Source: Corynebacterium lemuris (GTDB taxonomy: Bacteria > Actinomycetota > Actinomycetes > Mycobacteriales > Mycobacteriaceae). From it: a DNA stretch of 64,000 nucleotides. This document shows positions 27,183 through 37,095 of this stretch, piece by piece. Position numbers and translations under genes: made by a program. Below the pieces are notes generated by a model. The model worked only from the letters and a program-made list of their open reading frames with translations, was not told where the DNA came from and ran no database searches. The DNA lies in assembly GCF_024919295.1 (NCBI RefSeq), contig NZ_JANWTC010000002.1, forward strand, positions 1-64,000, given 5' to 3'. Each line of letters starts with the position of its first letter. Position 1 is the stretch's first letter.

Positions 27183-28655
27183 TCAGAGGGTCAGTGCACC
27201 CTGCGCCAACCCCCACACGGCGGCGACCGCGGCCGCGACAATGACGGTGACCACAACCCACTCGAAACGGTTGAACACCCGTTCGTTGGCCTGCATCCGG
27301 GTCAGCACATAGGGGATCAGCCCCGGGAGGACCGCCAGGGCACCGAAGAGCAGGTAGGTCAGGTCAGCAGCGTAGAAGAGCCAGCCGGCGTAGACGAGGG
27401 CCACAATGCCGATGAGCAGGTGCCGGCGGTTGTCCCGGGCGGGTACGTCGGGACCGCTGTCGTCGAAACGCTCCCCGGCGTGCGGGTGGACGATGCCGCG
27501 CCCGCGGGCGGCGAGGAGCACCAGATACAGGGCGGAGAATATATAGGGCACGAGATAGAGGACGGTGGCCAGCTGCACCATGGAGACGTAGGCCGTCTCA
27601 TTGAGGAAGAAGACGATTACCGTGAGCTGGATGACCACCGTGGAGGTGAGCTGGGCGGCCCACGGGGCCCCGGCGGTGTTGACCGCGCCGAGACGCCGCG
27701 GCAGAAGACCGTCGAAGGCCATCAGCGCAATGGGCTCCGCGCACAGCATCTGCCAGGAGACGTAGGCCCCGAGTACGGACAGACACAGACCCAGGGAGAT
27801 CAGCGCCGCACCCCAGGGGCCGACGACCACCTCAAGGACGGAGGCCATCGAGTTGTCGGGCAGCGCGGCCAGCTCCTCCTGGGTGAGCACGCCGTAGGAC
27901 AGGGTGGACACGCTGACCAGGAGGGCGAGGACGGTGAGGAAGCCGATGATGGTGGCCCGTCCGACGTCCCGCCGGGTCCGGGCCTGCTTGGAGTACACCG
28001 ATGCACCCTCCACCCCGATGAAGACCCACACGGTGAACAGCATGATGCCCTGCACCTGGTCGAAGACGGAGGCGGTGGAACCACCGGTGGACCAGAAGTC
28101 CAGGGTGAAACGTTCCCAGCTGAAGCCGAGGAAGGCGACCAGCACGATGAACGCGCCGATGGGCAGGAGTTTCGCCACCGTGGTCACCGCATTCATGAAC
28201 GCCGCCTGCTTCACACCCCGGGAGAGCACGGCGAAGACGAGCCAGGTCATGGCGGAGACCGCCAGCATCGTCGGCACCGGATGCTCCGGGCCCAGCCCCG
28301 GCACGTAGTGGCCGAGGGTGTTGAAGAAGAGGGTGGCGTAACCCACCTGGGCGATCACCGAACCCAACCAGTATCCCCAGCCTGAGGTAAAACCGATGTA
28401 ATCACCCAGCCCCGCCCGGACATAGGAGTACACACCGGAATCGAGGTGGGGTCTGCGCACCGCGAGGGTCTGGAAGACGAAGGCGATGGCGAGCATGCCC
28501 ACTCCCGAGACCACCCAGCCGATCAGCGTCGCACCCGGGCCAGCGGCCGAGGCGACGTTCTGGGGGAGCGAGAAGATGCCGGAACCGACGGTGGAGCCGA
28601 CGATCAGGGCCACCAGGCTCCACATGGTCACGGTATGCGTGCGCTTCGTCGTCAC
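27183..28655 (-). CDS. APC-family amino acid permease/antiporter (arginine-ornithine or lysine type)
   Basis: The 490-aa polytopic protein has about 12-13 helices. It begins MTTKRTHTVTMWSLVALIVGS, then GSGIFSLPQNVASAAGPGA, the unwound TM1 substrate motif (GSGIF) of the APC fold. The pattern GYWLGSVIAQVGYATLFFN and the TM6 region FTVWVFIGVEGASVYSKQAR match basic amino acid antiporters (ArcD/LysI-like). Precise substrate is inferred. It is upstream of nadA by 88 bp on the same strand, but nadA appears to have its own promoter. Confidence 0.82.
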   Translation of the reverse strand: MTTKRTHTVTMWSLVALIVGSTVGSGIFSLPQNVASAAGPGATLIGWVVSGVGMLAIAFVFQTLAVRRPHLDSGVYSYVRAGLGDYIGFTSGWGYWLGSVIAQVGYATLFFNTLGHYVPGLGPEHPVPTMLAVSAMTWLVFAVLSRGVKQAAFMNAVTTVAKLLPIGAFIVLVAFLGFSWERFTLDFWSTGGSTASVFDQVQGIMLFTVWVFIGVEGASVYSKQARTRRDVGRATIIGFLTVLALLVSVSTLSYGVLTQEELAALPDNSMASVLEVVVGPWGAALISLGLCLSVLGAYVSWQMLCAEPIALMAFDGLLPRRLGAVNTAGAPWAAQLTSTVVIQLTVIVFFLNETAYVSMVQLATVLYLVPYIFSALYLVLLAARGRGIVHPHAGERFDDSGPDVPARDNRRHLLIGIVALVYAGWLFYAADLTYLLFGALAVLPGLIPYVLTRMQANERVFNRFEWVVVTVIVAAAVAAVWGLAQGALTL

Positions 28656-28700
28656 AGGTTCACTCTAGCGCCGGGGTGCGGAGGATTTAGGATGGGTCGC

Positions 28701-29330
28701 ATGACTGTCCTGCTTCTCGACGACCGCTGGCCCACCCTCATCCCCCTCGAGGCGCACGGCCGGCTCGGCGGCCCCGTGGAGTTCACCGAGGAGGTGCCAG
28801 TCCGCGTCCGCTGGAGCCTCGGGGATTTCATCCCCGCGCAGGGCCCCGGGGTGCTGGTGAGCACCAATGACGCCAACCCGCGGGTGCGCGCCCGCGTCCG
28901 GGCCGGCGAGCCCGTCATCGTCGCGGAATCGCGCCGGGACCCCGTGCACACGGCGGTGCGGGTGATGGAGCGGGCCTGCTCGGTGGGGGAATGGGAGTCA
29001 GCCCAGACCCACCGTTCCCTCCTGCCATACCTCGCCGAGGAGGCGCAGGAGTTCGCCGCCGAGGTGGTGGCCTGGGAGCAGGACGGGGATGAGCAGGCCC
29101 TCAAGCGGGAACTCGGTGACGTGCTGCTGCAGGTGCTCTTCCACGCCGAGATCGCCGCCCGCCGGGGTGCCTTCGACTTCGGCGATGTGGCGCAGAGTTT
29201 CGTGGACAAGCTGCGCTCGCGTTCGCCCTACCTCTTCGACGGGACCCGCCGGGTGGTGCGGATGGAGGAGCAGGAACGGTTGTGGGCACAGGGAAAGGCC
29301 CGGGAGAAGGAGCTTCCCCCGGGCCTGTGA
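28701..29330 (+). CDS. mazG: MazG-family nucleoside triphosphate pyrophosphohydrolase
   Basis: House-cleaning NTP pyrophosphatase of 209 aa. The actinobacterial N-terminal segment begins TVLLLDDRWPTLIPLEAHGR. A MazG domain follows with metal-binding E-x2-E...D pattern: EEAQEFAAEVVAWEQ, then LKRELGDVLLQVLFHAEIA (Glu/Asp ligands), and the C-terminal KLRSRSPYLFDGTRRV. ATG at 28701 is chosen because TAGGAT (28688-28693) is 7 nt upstream, giving a leaderless start; ATG at 28692 overlaps the promoter. Gene order mazG-transglycosylase-eno matches mycobacteria. Confidence 0.9.
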   Translation: MTVLLLDDRWPTLIPLEAHGRLGGPVEFTEEVPVRVRWSLGDFIPAQGPGVLVSTNDANPRVRARVRAGEPVIVAESRRDPVHTAVRVMERACSVGEWESAQTHRSLLPYLAEEAQEFAAEVVAWEQDGDEQALKRELGDVLLQVLFHAEIAARRGAFDFGDVAQSFVDKLRSRSPYLFDGTRRVVRMEEQERLWAQGKAREKELPPGL

Positions 29331-29350
29331 GCTGGGTCAGGCGACAGCCG

Positions 29351-29755
29351 TTAGTTCAGTGTGGCGGACAGGCCCTGCAGGAGGTCCTGGATGTTGTCGA
29401 TGTCCGGGATGGAGCTGCCCGGGAAGAGCTCCGGGTCCTTCTTGACCGTGCCGCACGCGACGGCCTTGTCACCGATCTGCTCCGCGAACTGGGCGCTGAC
29501 CAGGTAGGTGGCCGGATCGGTCACGGTGAAGGGCTTCGCTTCGTCGCGGACCTGCTTCACCAGGTCGGAACGGGTGGTGTTGCCGTCAATGGTGAAGACA
29601 GTCTTGAGGAGGGGGTCAGCCTGGCCGCAGGGGGTGTTGGCGATGCCCTGGCTGACGATGGCGTTGAGGTCACCGAGCTGGGCGGAGGCGGCCGGGGCGA
29701 GACCCACGACGGCGATGGCGGTTGCGGCGACGGTGGCGAGGGTACGGCGGAGCAT
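29351..29755 (-). CDS. Small secreted protein with one likely disulfide
   Basis: A 134-aa product with a classical signal peptide (MLRRTLATVAATAIAVVGLA, cleavage after PAASA) and a mature part of about 108 residues containing exactly two cysteines (in NTPCGQAD and VACGTVKK). It belongs to no family that I recognise but resembles small secreted proteins common in corynebacteria. It lies between mazG and the transglycosylase gene, on the opposite strand, interrupting an otherwise conserved order. Confidence 0.75.
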   Translation of the reverse strand: MLRRTLATVAATAIAVVGLAPAASAQLGDLNAIVSQGIANTPCGQADPLLKTVFTIDGNTTRSDLVKQVRDEAKPFTVTDPATYLVSAQFAEQIGDKAVACGTVKKDPELFPGSSIPDIDNIQDLLQGLSATLN

Positions 29756-29903
29756 GCGGGCACCTTTCAGGTGTGGACAGTTGTCCCCGGCATTATAGGT
29801 TTCCTGTGGGGCGGTTGTGACGAAAGTGGCAATTTAGGGTGAAGTGCGGGGGTGACGGTCCCGCCGCGGGTCCTGCTTCCCGGATGCCGTAGGATCGTCC
29901 TCC

Positions 29904-32130
<2,227 letters not shown>

Positions 32131-32142
32131 CGCCCGCCTGCC

Positions 32143-32187
32143 GACGCCCCGGCCGCACCGTGGAATACACGGTGCGGCCGGGGCGTC
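32143..32187 (+). terminator. Long GC-rich hairpin between eno and ftsB
   Basis: A 20-bp perfect inverted repeat (starting GACGCCCCGGCCGCACCGTG) around a GAATA loop. No T-run follows, so it may attenuate or protect the eno mRNA 3' end rather than stop transcription fully. Confidence 0.65.
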
Positions 32188-32205
32188 CCCTATCATTGAG
32201 GACCT

Positions 32206-32700
32206 ATGGCGCCCGAATCCTCCTCCCGTTCCCGGCACACCGTGCCGGTGGTCACCCGTGCCGCCGATCTTCAGCCGCGCCGCCCGAAACGACCGAAGGT
32301 GCGCCTGAGCACCGCGGAGATCGGCGTCCTGGTGCTGGTGACCATCCTGGTGCTGGTGACCATCGCCGTACCACTGCGCAACTACTTCCAGAGCCGCTCC
32401 GAGATCGCCCGCCTCAACGAGGCCATCGTGGCGAAGGAGGCGGAGAAGGAACGCCTGCTGACCGAGATCGAGAAATATGAGGACGAGGCCTATGTCCGGG
32501 AGGAGGCCCGGCGCCGCCTCGGACTCATCGAACCAGGTGAGATCGCCTTCCGCGTCATCGACCCCGGCATGGAGACGGACTCCACGGTGACCACCTCCGC
32601 GGAGAAGCTCATCGAGGAGCTCAGCTGGTACCAGATCCTGTGGGATTCCGTCGCAACCCCGCCCGCAGACGACCCCGGTGGCGTGCTCATGGAAGAATGA
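32206..32700 (+). CDS. Septum formation initiator, FtsB/DivIC family
   Basis: Single-pass divisome protein of 164 aa. A basic cytoplasmic N-terminus (about 1-40) precedes one helix (IGVLVLVTILVLVTIAVPL, about 44-62). A coiled coil follows (SRSEIARLNEAIVAKEAEKERLLTEI, about 66-92) with the family's YVREEARRRLGLIEPGEIAFRV segment. FtsB links FtsL and FtsQ at the septum. The N-terminal cytoplasmic part is longer than in E. coli FtsB, as is usual in actinobacteria. It overlaps or nearly touches the DUF501 gene. Confidence 0.88.
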   Translation: MAPESSSRSRHTVPVVTRAADLQPRRPKRPKVRLSTAEIGVLVLVTILVLVTIAVPLRNYFQSRSEIARLNEAIVAKEAEKERLLTEIEKYEDEAYVREEARRRLGLIEPGEIAFRVIDPGMETDSTVTTSAEKLIEELSWYQILWDSVATPPADDPGGVLMEE

Positions 32701-32705
32701 TCGCC

Positions 32706-33263
32706 ATGACTGTCAACGATGCAGATCTGGCGGCCGTCGAGAAGCAGCTCGGACGTGCACCACGAGGAGTCCTGGACATCTCCTACCGCACCCCCGACGG
32801 CGCACCCGGCGTGGTGAAGACCTCACCCAGGCTCCCCGACGGCACCCCGTTCCCCACCCTGTACTACCTCACCGACCCGCGCTTGACCGCCGAGGCCTCC
32901 CGCCTCGAGGTCGCCCACGTGATGAAGTGGATGGAGGAACGGCTGGCCGCAGACGAGGCCCTGCAGGCCGACTACCGCGCCGCACACGACCACTACCTCG
33001 CCGAGCGCAACAAGCTCGACGACCTGGGCACCGATTTCACCGGCGGCGGCATGCCTGACCGGGTCAAGTGTCTGCATGTGCTCATCGCCTACGCACTCGC
33101 CGAGGGGCCGGGGCGCGTCCGCTTCGGCACCGAGGCTGTGGCCCTGGCCGCCGACCGCGGAGCACTGCGCGGCACCGCCGTACCGGCCGACTGGCCCACC
33201 TGCGGGGAACTGGGCTTCGATGCCCACCAGTTCGACGAGCTCTACCAGGAGGCCGCCAAATGA
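32706..33263 (+). CDS. DUF501 domain protein
   Basis: The 185-aa cytosolic protein of unknown function begins TVNDADLAAVEKQLGRAPRG. Family features are the TPFPTLYYLTDPRLTAEASRLE stretch and GGMPDRVKCLHVLIAYALAEG. ATG at 32706 is preferred over ATG at 32697 because GGAAGA (32691-32696) has suitable spacing only to the later one. It is encoded between ftsB and ppx in most actinobacteria, and its stop overlaps the ppx start (ATGA). Confidence 0.85.
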   Translation: MTVNDADLAAVEKQLGRAPRGVLDISYRTPDGAPGVVKTSPRLPDGTPFPTLYYLTDPRLTAEASRLEVAHVMKWMEERLAADEALQADYRAAHDHYLAERNKLDDLGTDFTGGGMPDRVKCLHVLIAYALAEGPGRVRFGTEAVALAADRGALRGTAVPADWPTCGELGFDAHQFDELYQEAAK

Positions 33264-34219
33264 CCCGTGTGGCGGCCGTCGACTGCGGCACCAACTCCAT
33301 CCGCCTGCTCATCTGCGACATCGTCGGCGGCGTCACCCGTGAGGTCACCCGCACCATGGAGATCGTCCGGCTCGGCCAGGGTGTTGACGCCACCGGGGAA
33401 CTCGACCCGGAGGCACTCGCCCGGACCCGCGCAGCGCTCGAGCGTTTCGTCGGGATCATGGAGTTTGAGCAGGTCAAGGCAGTCCGTATGGTCGCCACCT
33501 CCGCCACCCGGGACGCGAGCAACCGGGACGAGTTCTTCGCCATGACCGCCGAACTTCTCGGCCGCATCACCCCCGGGGCCCGGGCCGAGGTCATCTCCGG
33601 GGAAGAGGAGGCCGCCCTGTCCTTCCGCGGCGCGATCACCGACCTTGACGCCTCCACCGGCCCCTTCTGCGTCATCGACCTGGGTGGCGGTTCCACCGAG
33701 TTCATCGTGGGCACCGCCGAGGGCGAGGTACTGGGTGCGCACTCCACACAGATGGGCTGCGTGCGCATCACCGAGCGCATCATGCGCTCCGATCCGCCCA
33801 CCGAGACCGAGACCGAGATTGCGGCGGAGTACATCGCCGAACGGCTGGCGGATGCAGTCAAGATCGTGCCCATCGCCAAGGCCCGCACGATCGTCGGGGT
33901 GGCCGGCACCTTCACCACCCTCTCCGCCCTCGCCCAGGGTCTGGAGACCTACGATCCGCAGGAGATCCACGGTTCCGTACTGCGCTTCTCCGCCCTACGG
34001 TTGCTCACCCGCGAGATCCGGCACCAGACCTCGGAGACGCGTGCCCTCAACCCGGTCGTGCACCCCGGGCGTGCGGACGTCCTCGGCGGTGGCAGCATGG
34101 TCGTCGAAGGCATCATGGACATGCTGGAGAAGGAGACGAAGACCGACAGCTTCGTCATCAGCGAGAAGGACATCCTCGACGGCATCGTCGCCGGACTGAA
34201 GGACAGGATCGGGGTCTGA
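33260..34219 (+). CDS. ppx: Exopolyphosphatase/pppGpp phosphohydrolase family (Ppx2-like)
   Basis: The 319-aa protein of the ASKHA fold begins TRVAAVDCGTNSIRLLICDI (phosphate-1 loop). Other family motifs are GEEEAALSFRGAI, the phosphate-2 motif FCVIDLGGGSTEF, and GVAGTFTTLSAL. The short length matches actinobacterial single-module Ppx enzymes lacking the C-terminal HD domain. It degrades polyphosphate and may act on pppGpp. ATG at 33260 overlaps the DUF501 stop; the longer open frame upstream is non-coding. Confidence 0.9.
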   Translation: MTRVAAVDCGTNSIRLLICDIVGGVTREVTRTMEIVRLGQGVDATGELDPEALARTRAALERFVGIMEFEQVKAVRMVATSATRDASNRDEFFAMTAELLGRITPGARAEVISGEEEAALSFRGAITDLDASTGPFCVIDLGGGSTEFIVGTAEGEVLGAHSTQMGCVRITERIMRSDPPTETETEIAAEYIAERLADAVKIVPIAKARTIVGVAGTFTTLSALAQGLETYDPQEIHGSVLRFSALRLLTREIRHQTSETRALNPVVHPGRADVLGGGSMVVEGIMDMLEKETKTDSFVISEKDILDGIVAGLKDRIGV

Positions 34220-34224
34220 CACAG

Positions 34225-34599
34225 GTGTTGTCTCCGGCCAGGTCCGTCTACCGGTGGGCATCCTGGGCCAGCGCCGTGTGCGGCGCCCACGTCATCGCCT
34301 ATCTGCTGGGCACCCTGCCGCGTACCCTCGCAGAACTCGGACTGCTGTACCTGTTGCCGGGTTACCTGGGCATCGTCTTCTGGGCGGTGGCCTTCGGCAC
34401 CGGTCTGCTGGAGAAGGTCGGTCCCCGACTGATGCTGCGTGGCCACATCCTCAGCGGCGCAGGCATGGGCCTGGTTTTCGTCTGGTCGGTCGCCGCACGC
34501 AACATGGACCTGCTCGTTCTCGTTCCCGCGGCCTTCGGAATTGGACAACTGCCTGTCCTGTGGGCCCTGCTGACCGGACACCGACGGGGTATGACCTAA
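34225..34599 (+). CDS. Small polytopic membrane protein
   Basis: The 124-aa protein from GTG 34225 has four hydrophobic segments (ASWASAVCGAHVIAYLLG; LGLLYLLPGYLGIVFWAVAFGTGLL; MLRGHILSGAGMGLVFVWSV; LLVLVPAAFGIGQLPVLWALL). No family is recognised. It follows ppx by 5 bp, so it is probably the last gene of the eno operon. Confidence 0.6.
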   Translation: MLSPARSVYRWASWASAVCGAHVIAYLLGTLPRTLAELGLLYLLPGYLGIVFWAVAFGTGLLEKVGPRLMLRGHILSGAGMGLVFVWSVAARNMDLLVLVPAAFGIGQLPVLWALLTGHRRGMT

Positions 34600-34615
34600 A
34601 ATAGGGAACCTGCAG

Positions 34616-34689
34616 GCCCCCATAGCCCAATTGGCAGAGGCGGCGGACTTAAAATCCGTTCAGTGTCGGTTCGAACCCGACTGGGGGCA
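34616..34689 (+). tRNA. tRNA-Leu (anticodon TAA), integration site
   Basis: 74-nt tRNA: acceptor GCCCCCA/TGGGGGC, anticodon stem GCGGA/TCCGT with loop CTTAAAA (anticodon TAA), T arm GTCGG-TTCGAAC-CCGAC and discriminator A. The variable region is only 5 nt (TCAGT), not the long arm usual for bacterial leucine tRNAs. Its last 13 nt are part of the 15-bp direct repeat bounding the integrated element, so the tRNA is kept intact. Confidence 0.93.
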
Positions 34690-34691
34690 CT
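34677..34691 (+). repeat. attL, 15-bp core
   Basis: CCGACTGGGGGCACT, the 3' end of tRNA-Leu plus two bases, repeated exactly at 44660-44674. An integrase gene starts 144 bp downstream. Confidence 0.85.
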
Positions 34692-34693
34692 AG

Positions 34694-34728
34694 CCCTGTT
34701 TCACCTCCCCGAGGTGAGACGGGGTTTT
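34694..34728 (+). terminator. Terminator after tRNA-Leu (inside the element)
   Basis: TCACCTC pairs with GAGGTGA, extended by flanking CCTGTT/GACGGG pairs, followed by TTTTCTTG. It lies just inside attL, so the element supplies a new terminator for the tRNA. Confidence 0.75.
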
Positions 34729-34834
34729 CTTGTGTTGAGCTGCATGTTAGCGTGATCCTAACGCACCGCAAATACCGCACCAACCGCGCCGGTATGCACC
34801 ACAGAGACCACGAATAGGCCCACGGGAGACCACG

Positions 34835-36055
34835 ATGGCCCGTCGCAGAACCACCCGCCGCTCTTTCGGTAAAGCCGAGCAACTGCCCTCAGGGAAATGG
34901 CGCGCCCGCTACACCTACCCGCCTGGAACCGAGCGCTACGCTCATAAGGCCCCGCACACGTTCTATCGCCGTACCGATGCAGAGGCCTGGCTCAACGCTG
35001 AGGAACGCCTCATCGAGTTGGGCATCTGGACCCCACCGGCAGACCGGAAAGCCGAACAGGTCCGCGCCAGCATCACCGTGCGGGAACTCATTGACCGGTG
35101 GCTCACCGAGAGCACATACAAGGCATCCACGATCAGTTCCCACCGCGGAAAGCTGAGCCCCCGTGTCCTCGGCCCCTCCCGGCCCGGTTTCGACTCCCTG
35201 GCCGCCGAACCCATTGCCAAAGTGGACCGTGAGCGTATCCGCCGCTGGTGGAAGGAAGTACAGGCCACATGGCCGACGACCGGTAACAGCAACTCCTTCG
35301 CGTACAAGCGCCTGCGTACCGCGTTCCAGTTCGCCGTAGAACATGATCTACTCACCGAAAACCCGGTACAGATCAAAGGGGCCGGAATAGCACCCCGCCC
35401 GAAGTCCCGGGACCATGATGTCCTCACCATCGAGCAGGTCCTCACCATCATCGACGCCATGCCCGCCCGCTACCGTATCGCCGTGTCCCTCATGTGCTGG
35501 GCGGGTTTACGTCTCGGGGAAGTCCTCGAACTCAGAAGTGCTGACCTCATCGGCCTTAACGGCACTGGAGCGGTGATCGTACGGGTACGGCGCAACGTCC
35601 AACGCGTCAAGGACGAGGCCACCGGGAAGCAGGTGCTGGTGGTCCTCAATTCCCCCAAAACCCCGGCGGGTAACCGGGACATTCAACTGCCGGAGAAGGT
35701 GGCGGCCGAGCTACGCGCTCACGTGGAGGAGTACGTCAAGCCTGACAAGGATGCCCTCATCATCACCACCAGCACCGGTAGGCAGATGATGGACACTCAC
35801 TTCCGTCAGCCGTTCGCTACGGCGAAGGGGAGGGCTGGGAGGCCGGAGGTGACCCCTCATGACTGCCGTCGGTTTTACGGTACGTGGCTGGTGAACTCGG
35901 GCGTGGTGGCCCTAGAGGAGGCCCGCCGCCTGATGGGTCATGAGACGGTGGAGCAGTTGATGGAGTATCAGCGGTCCATGAAGGGTTTCGAGAAGCGGGC
36001 GGCTGATGCGATGAACGAGCTGATCCCCGAGCGTAGACCGATCTCTGAACAGTAG
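34835..36055 (+). CDS. int: Tyrosine-type site-specific integrase
   Basis: The 406-aa protein has an AP2-like arm-binding N-terminus (LPSGKWRARYTYPPGTERYAHK), a SAM-like core-binding domain (about 75-180) and a catalytic domain. Catalytic residues are visible: Arg in AGLRLGEVLELR (about 229), Lys in NSPKTPAGNRDIQL, His-x-x-Arg in TPHDCRRFYGTW (about 341-344), His in RRLMGHETVEQ and the nucleophile Tyr in LMEYQRSM (about 379). It lies next to attL and should integrate and excise the element at tRNA-Leu. Start ATG at 34835. Confidence 0.95.
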   Translation: MARRRTTRRSFGKAEQLPSGKWRARYTYPPGTERYAHKAPHTFYRRTDAEAWLNAEERLIELGIWTPPADRKAEQVRASITVRELIDRWLTESTYKASTISSHRGKLSPRVLGPSRPGFDSLAAEPIAKVDRERIRRWWKEVQATWPTTGNSNSFAYKRLRTAFQFAVEHDLLTENPVQIKGAGIAPRPKSRDHDVLTIEQVLTIIDAMPARYRIAVSLMCWAGLRLGEVLELRSADLIGLNGTGAVIVRVRRNVQRVKDEATGKQVLVVLNSPKTPAGNRDIQLPEKVAAELRAHVEEYVKPDKDALIITTSTGRQMMDTHFRQPFATAKGRAGRPEVTPHDCRRFYGTWLVNSGVVALEEARRLMGHETVEQLMEYQRSMKGFEKRAADAMNELIPERRPISEQ

Positions 36056-36125
36056 GGATGAGTAACGTATGCCCTGGTGTGCGCTCCTTCTGGACACGTG
36101 CAAGAGGTGCGGTATTATGGATCTA

Positions 36126-36273
36126 CTACTTACCGGACTTGAAGCTCCACCCGCCGGAAGTAGGGCCCGGGCTCACGCCCCGGCTACCGCGCTGTAACAC
36201 AGCGCCTCTGCTCCAGGCATCGGGCCCGTAGAGCAGGGTAATGAGAGGCCCTCCGTTTCAACAAAGGGCTCTC
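36126..36273 (+). ncRNA. Highly structured leader RNA upstream of the HTH gene (candidate)
   Basis: Five consecutive helices can be drawn in 150 nt. They are CTACTT(A)CCGG/CCGGAAGTAG (36126-36163), CCGGGC/GCCCCGG (36167-36183), GCGCTGT/ACAGCGC (36189-36205), CTGCTC/GAGCAG (36208-36236) and GAGAGGCCCT/AAGGGCTCTC (36243-36273). The last includes the AAAGGG Shine-Dalgarno of the next gene. Two GGGCCC palindromes (36163-36168 and in 36221-36227) could also pair with each other. This may be a regulatory leader or an sRNA. I do not recognise a known class. Confidence 0.45.
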
Positions 36274-36277
36274 AGAC

Positions 36278-36517
36278 ATGCCTTCCTTGGGCGATACCTC
36301 ATCTACCAACCACCCGAAGCTCCGTCCCGTTAATTGGGCCGCTGACGTCCTCGGAGTATCTGACGACACCATCCGCCGGATGATCTCCCGCGGTGAACTC
36401 GCAGGCTACCGAGTAGGCCGCTCCCTACGCGTCATGGAGCAGGACGTCCTCGACTACATCCGCCCTATTCCCACCGCGGGTATGGACCCCCATAACCGTC
36501 TGTTTGGGCTGCGGTGA
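36278..36517 (+). CDS. AlpA/excisionase-type HTH DNA-binding protein
   Basis: The 79-aa protein has a MerR-like winged HTH (HTH_17 type): NWAADVLGVSDDTIRRMISR followed by GELAGYRVGRSLRVMEQDVLDYI. This is typical of excisionase/AlpA proteins that steer integrase direction or activate satellite genes. AAAGGG lies 9 nt before the ATG, inside a possible hairpin. Its stop overlaps the GTG of the next gene, so the replication genes are probably co-expressed with it. Confidence 0.85.
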   Translation: MPSLGDTSSTNHPKLRPVNWAADVLGVSDDTIRRMISRGELAGYRVGRSLRVMEQDVLDYIRPIPTAGMDPHNRLFGLR

Positions 36518-37095
36518 TCGACATGCCGCATGGAAATACCCCCGCCGGGGCAATGACGGGGGCACCAGAACACGGGGCAGTGTCTACGCCTGACGATACC
36601 ACCCTCAATGGGGTGGACATTGAAACCCCGTTCCTCCGCGTCCTGCTGACTCTCCCTGCCCGGCGCGTCCTCGGCATCCTCGACGGCCTGGAACCCCACG
36701 ACGTTCACCGCCCCCAACACCGGGTGATTCTCACTGCGGTTGCCCGGTGCGCGCGGAAACAGGTCGATGATGGAGACGATCACCACCCGGTCTCGTTCCC
36801 CGTTGCAGTCCAGCTCGACCTGAGCCGTACCGGCGACCTGGACCACCCCCACGTCCGTGAGCTTCTGCTAGACCTCGCCGCCGGGATCAACCCGGTACCG
36901 GAGTGCTGGGTAGTGGATATTGTGGCTGACCTCCGCCGCCTGCGCCTGCGTCGTGCCTGCGTAGCTGCGGGTGAGGCCCTGGTACAAGCAGGCCGTCACG
37001 GTGGGGACAGTGACCTCACCGGTGCGCTGAGGCACCTCCCGGCCCTGCTTGCGGTGGCTATCCGCGCCGGGCTCACCGTGGAGGAGGACCAATGA
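36514..37095 (+). CDS. DnaB N-terminal-domain-like protein
   Basis: The 193-aa protein starts at GTG 36514 (ATG at 36523 is possible). After a disordered 30-residue start the middle resembles the N-terminal domain of replicative helicases: ETPFLRVLLTLPARRVLGIL, DVHRPQHRVILTAVARCAR and LRRLRLRRACVAAGEALVQA, with an all-helical pattern. No RecA-fold motor is fused. It may load or recruit helicase or primase at the element's origin. The match is by pattern only. ATGA overlap with the DUF3631 gene supports a joint role. Confidence 0.55.
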   Translation: MIDMPHGNTPAGAMTGAPEHGAVSTPDDTTLNGVDIETPFLRVLLTLPARRVLGILDGLEPHDVHRPQHRVILTAVARCARKQVDDGDDHHPVSFPVAVQLDLSRTGDLDHPHVRELLLDLAAGINPVPECWVVDIVADLRRLRLRRACVAAGEALVQAGRHGGDSDLTGALRHLPALLAVAIRAGLTVEEDQ

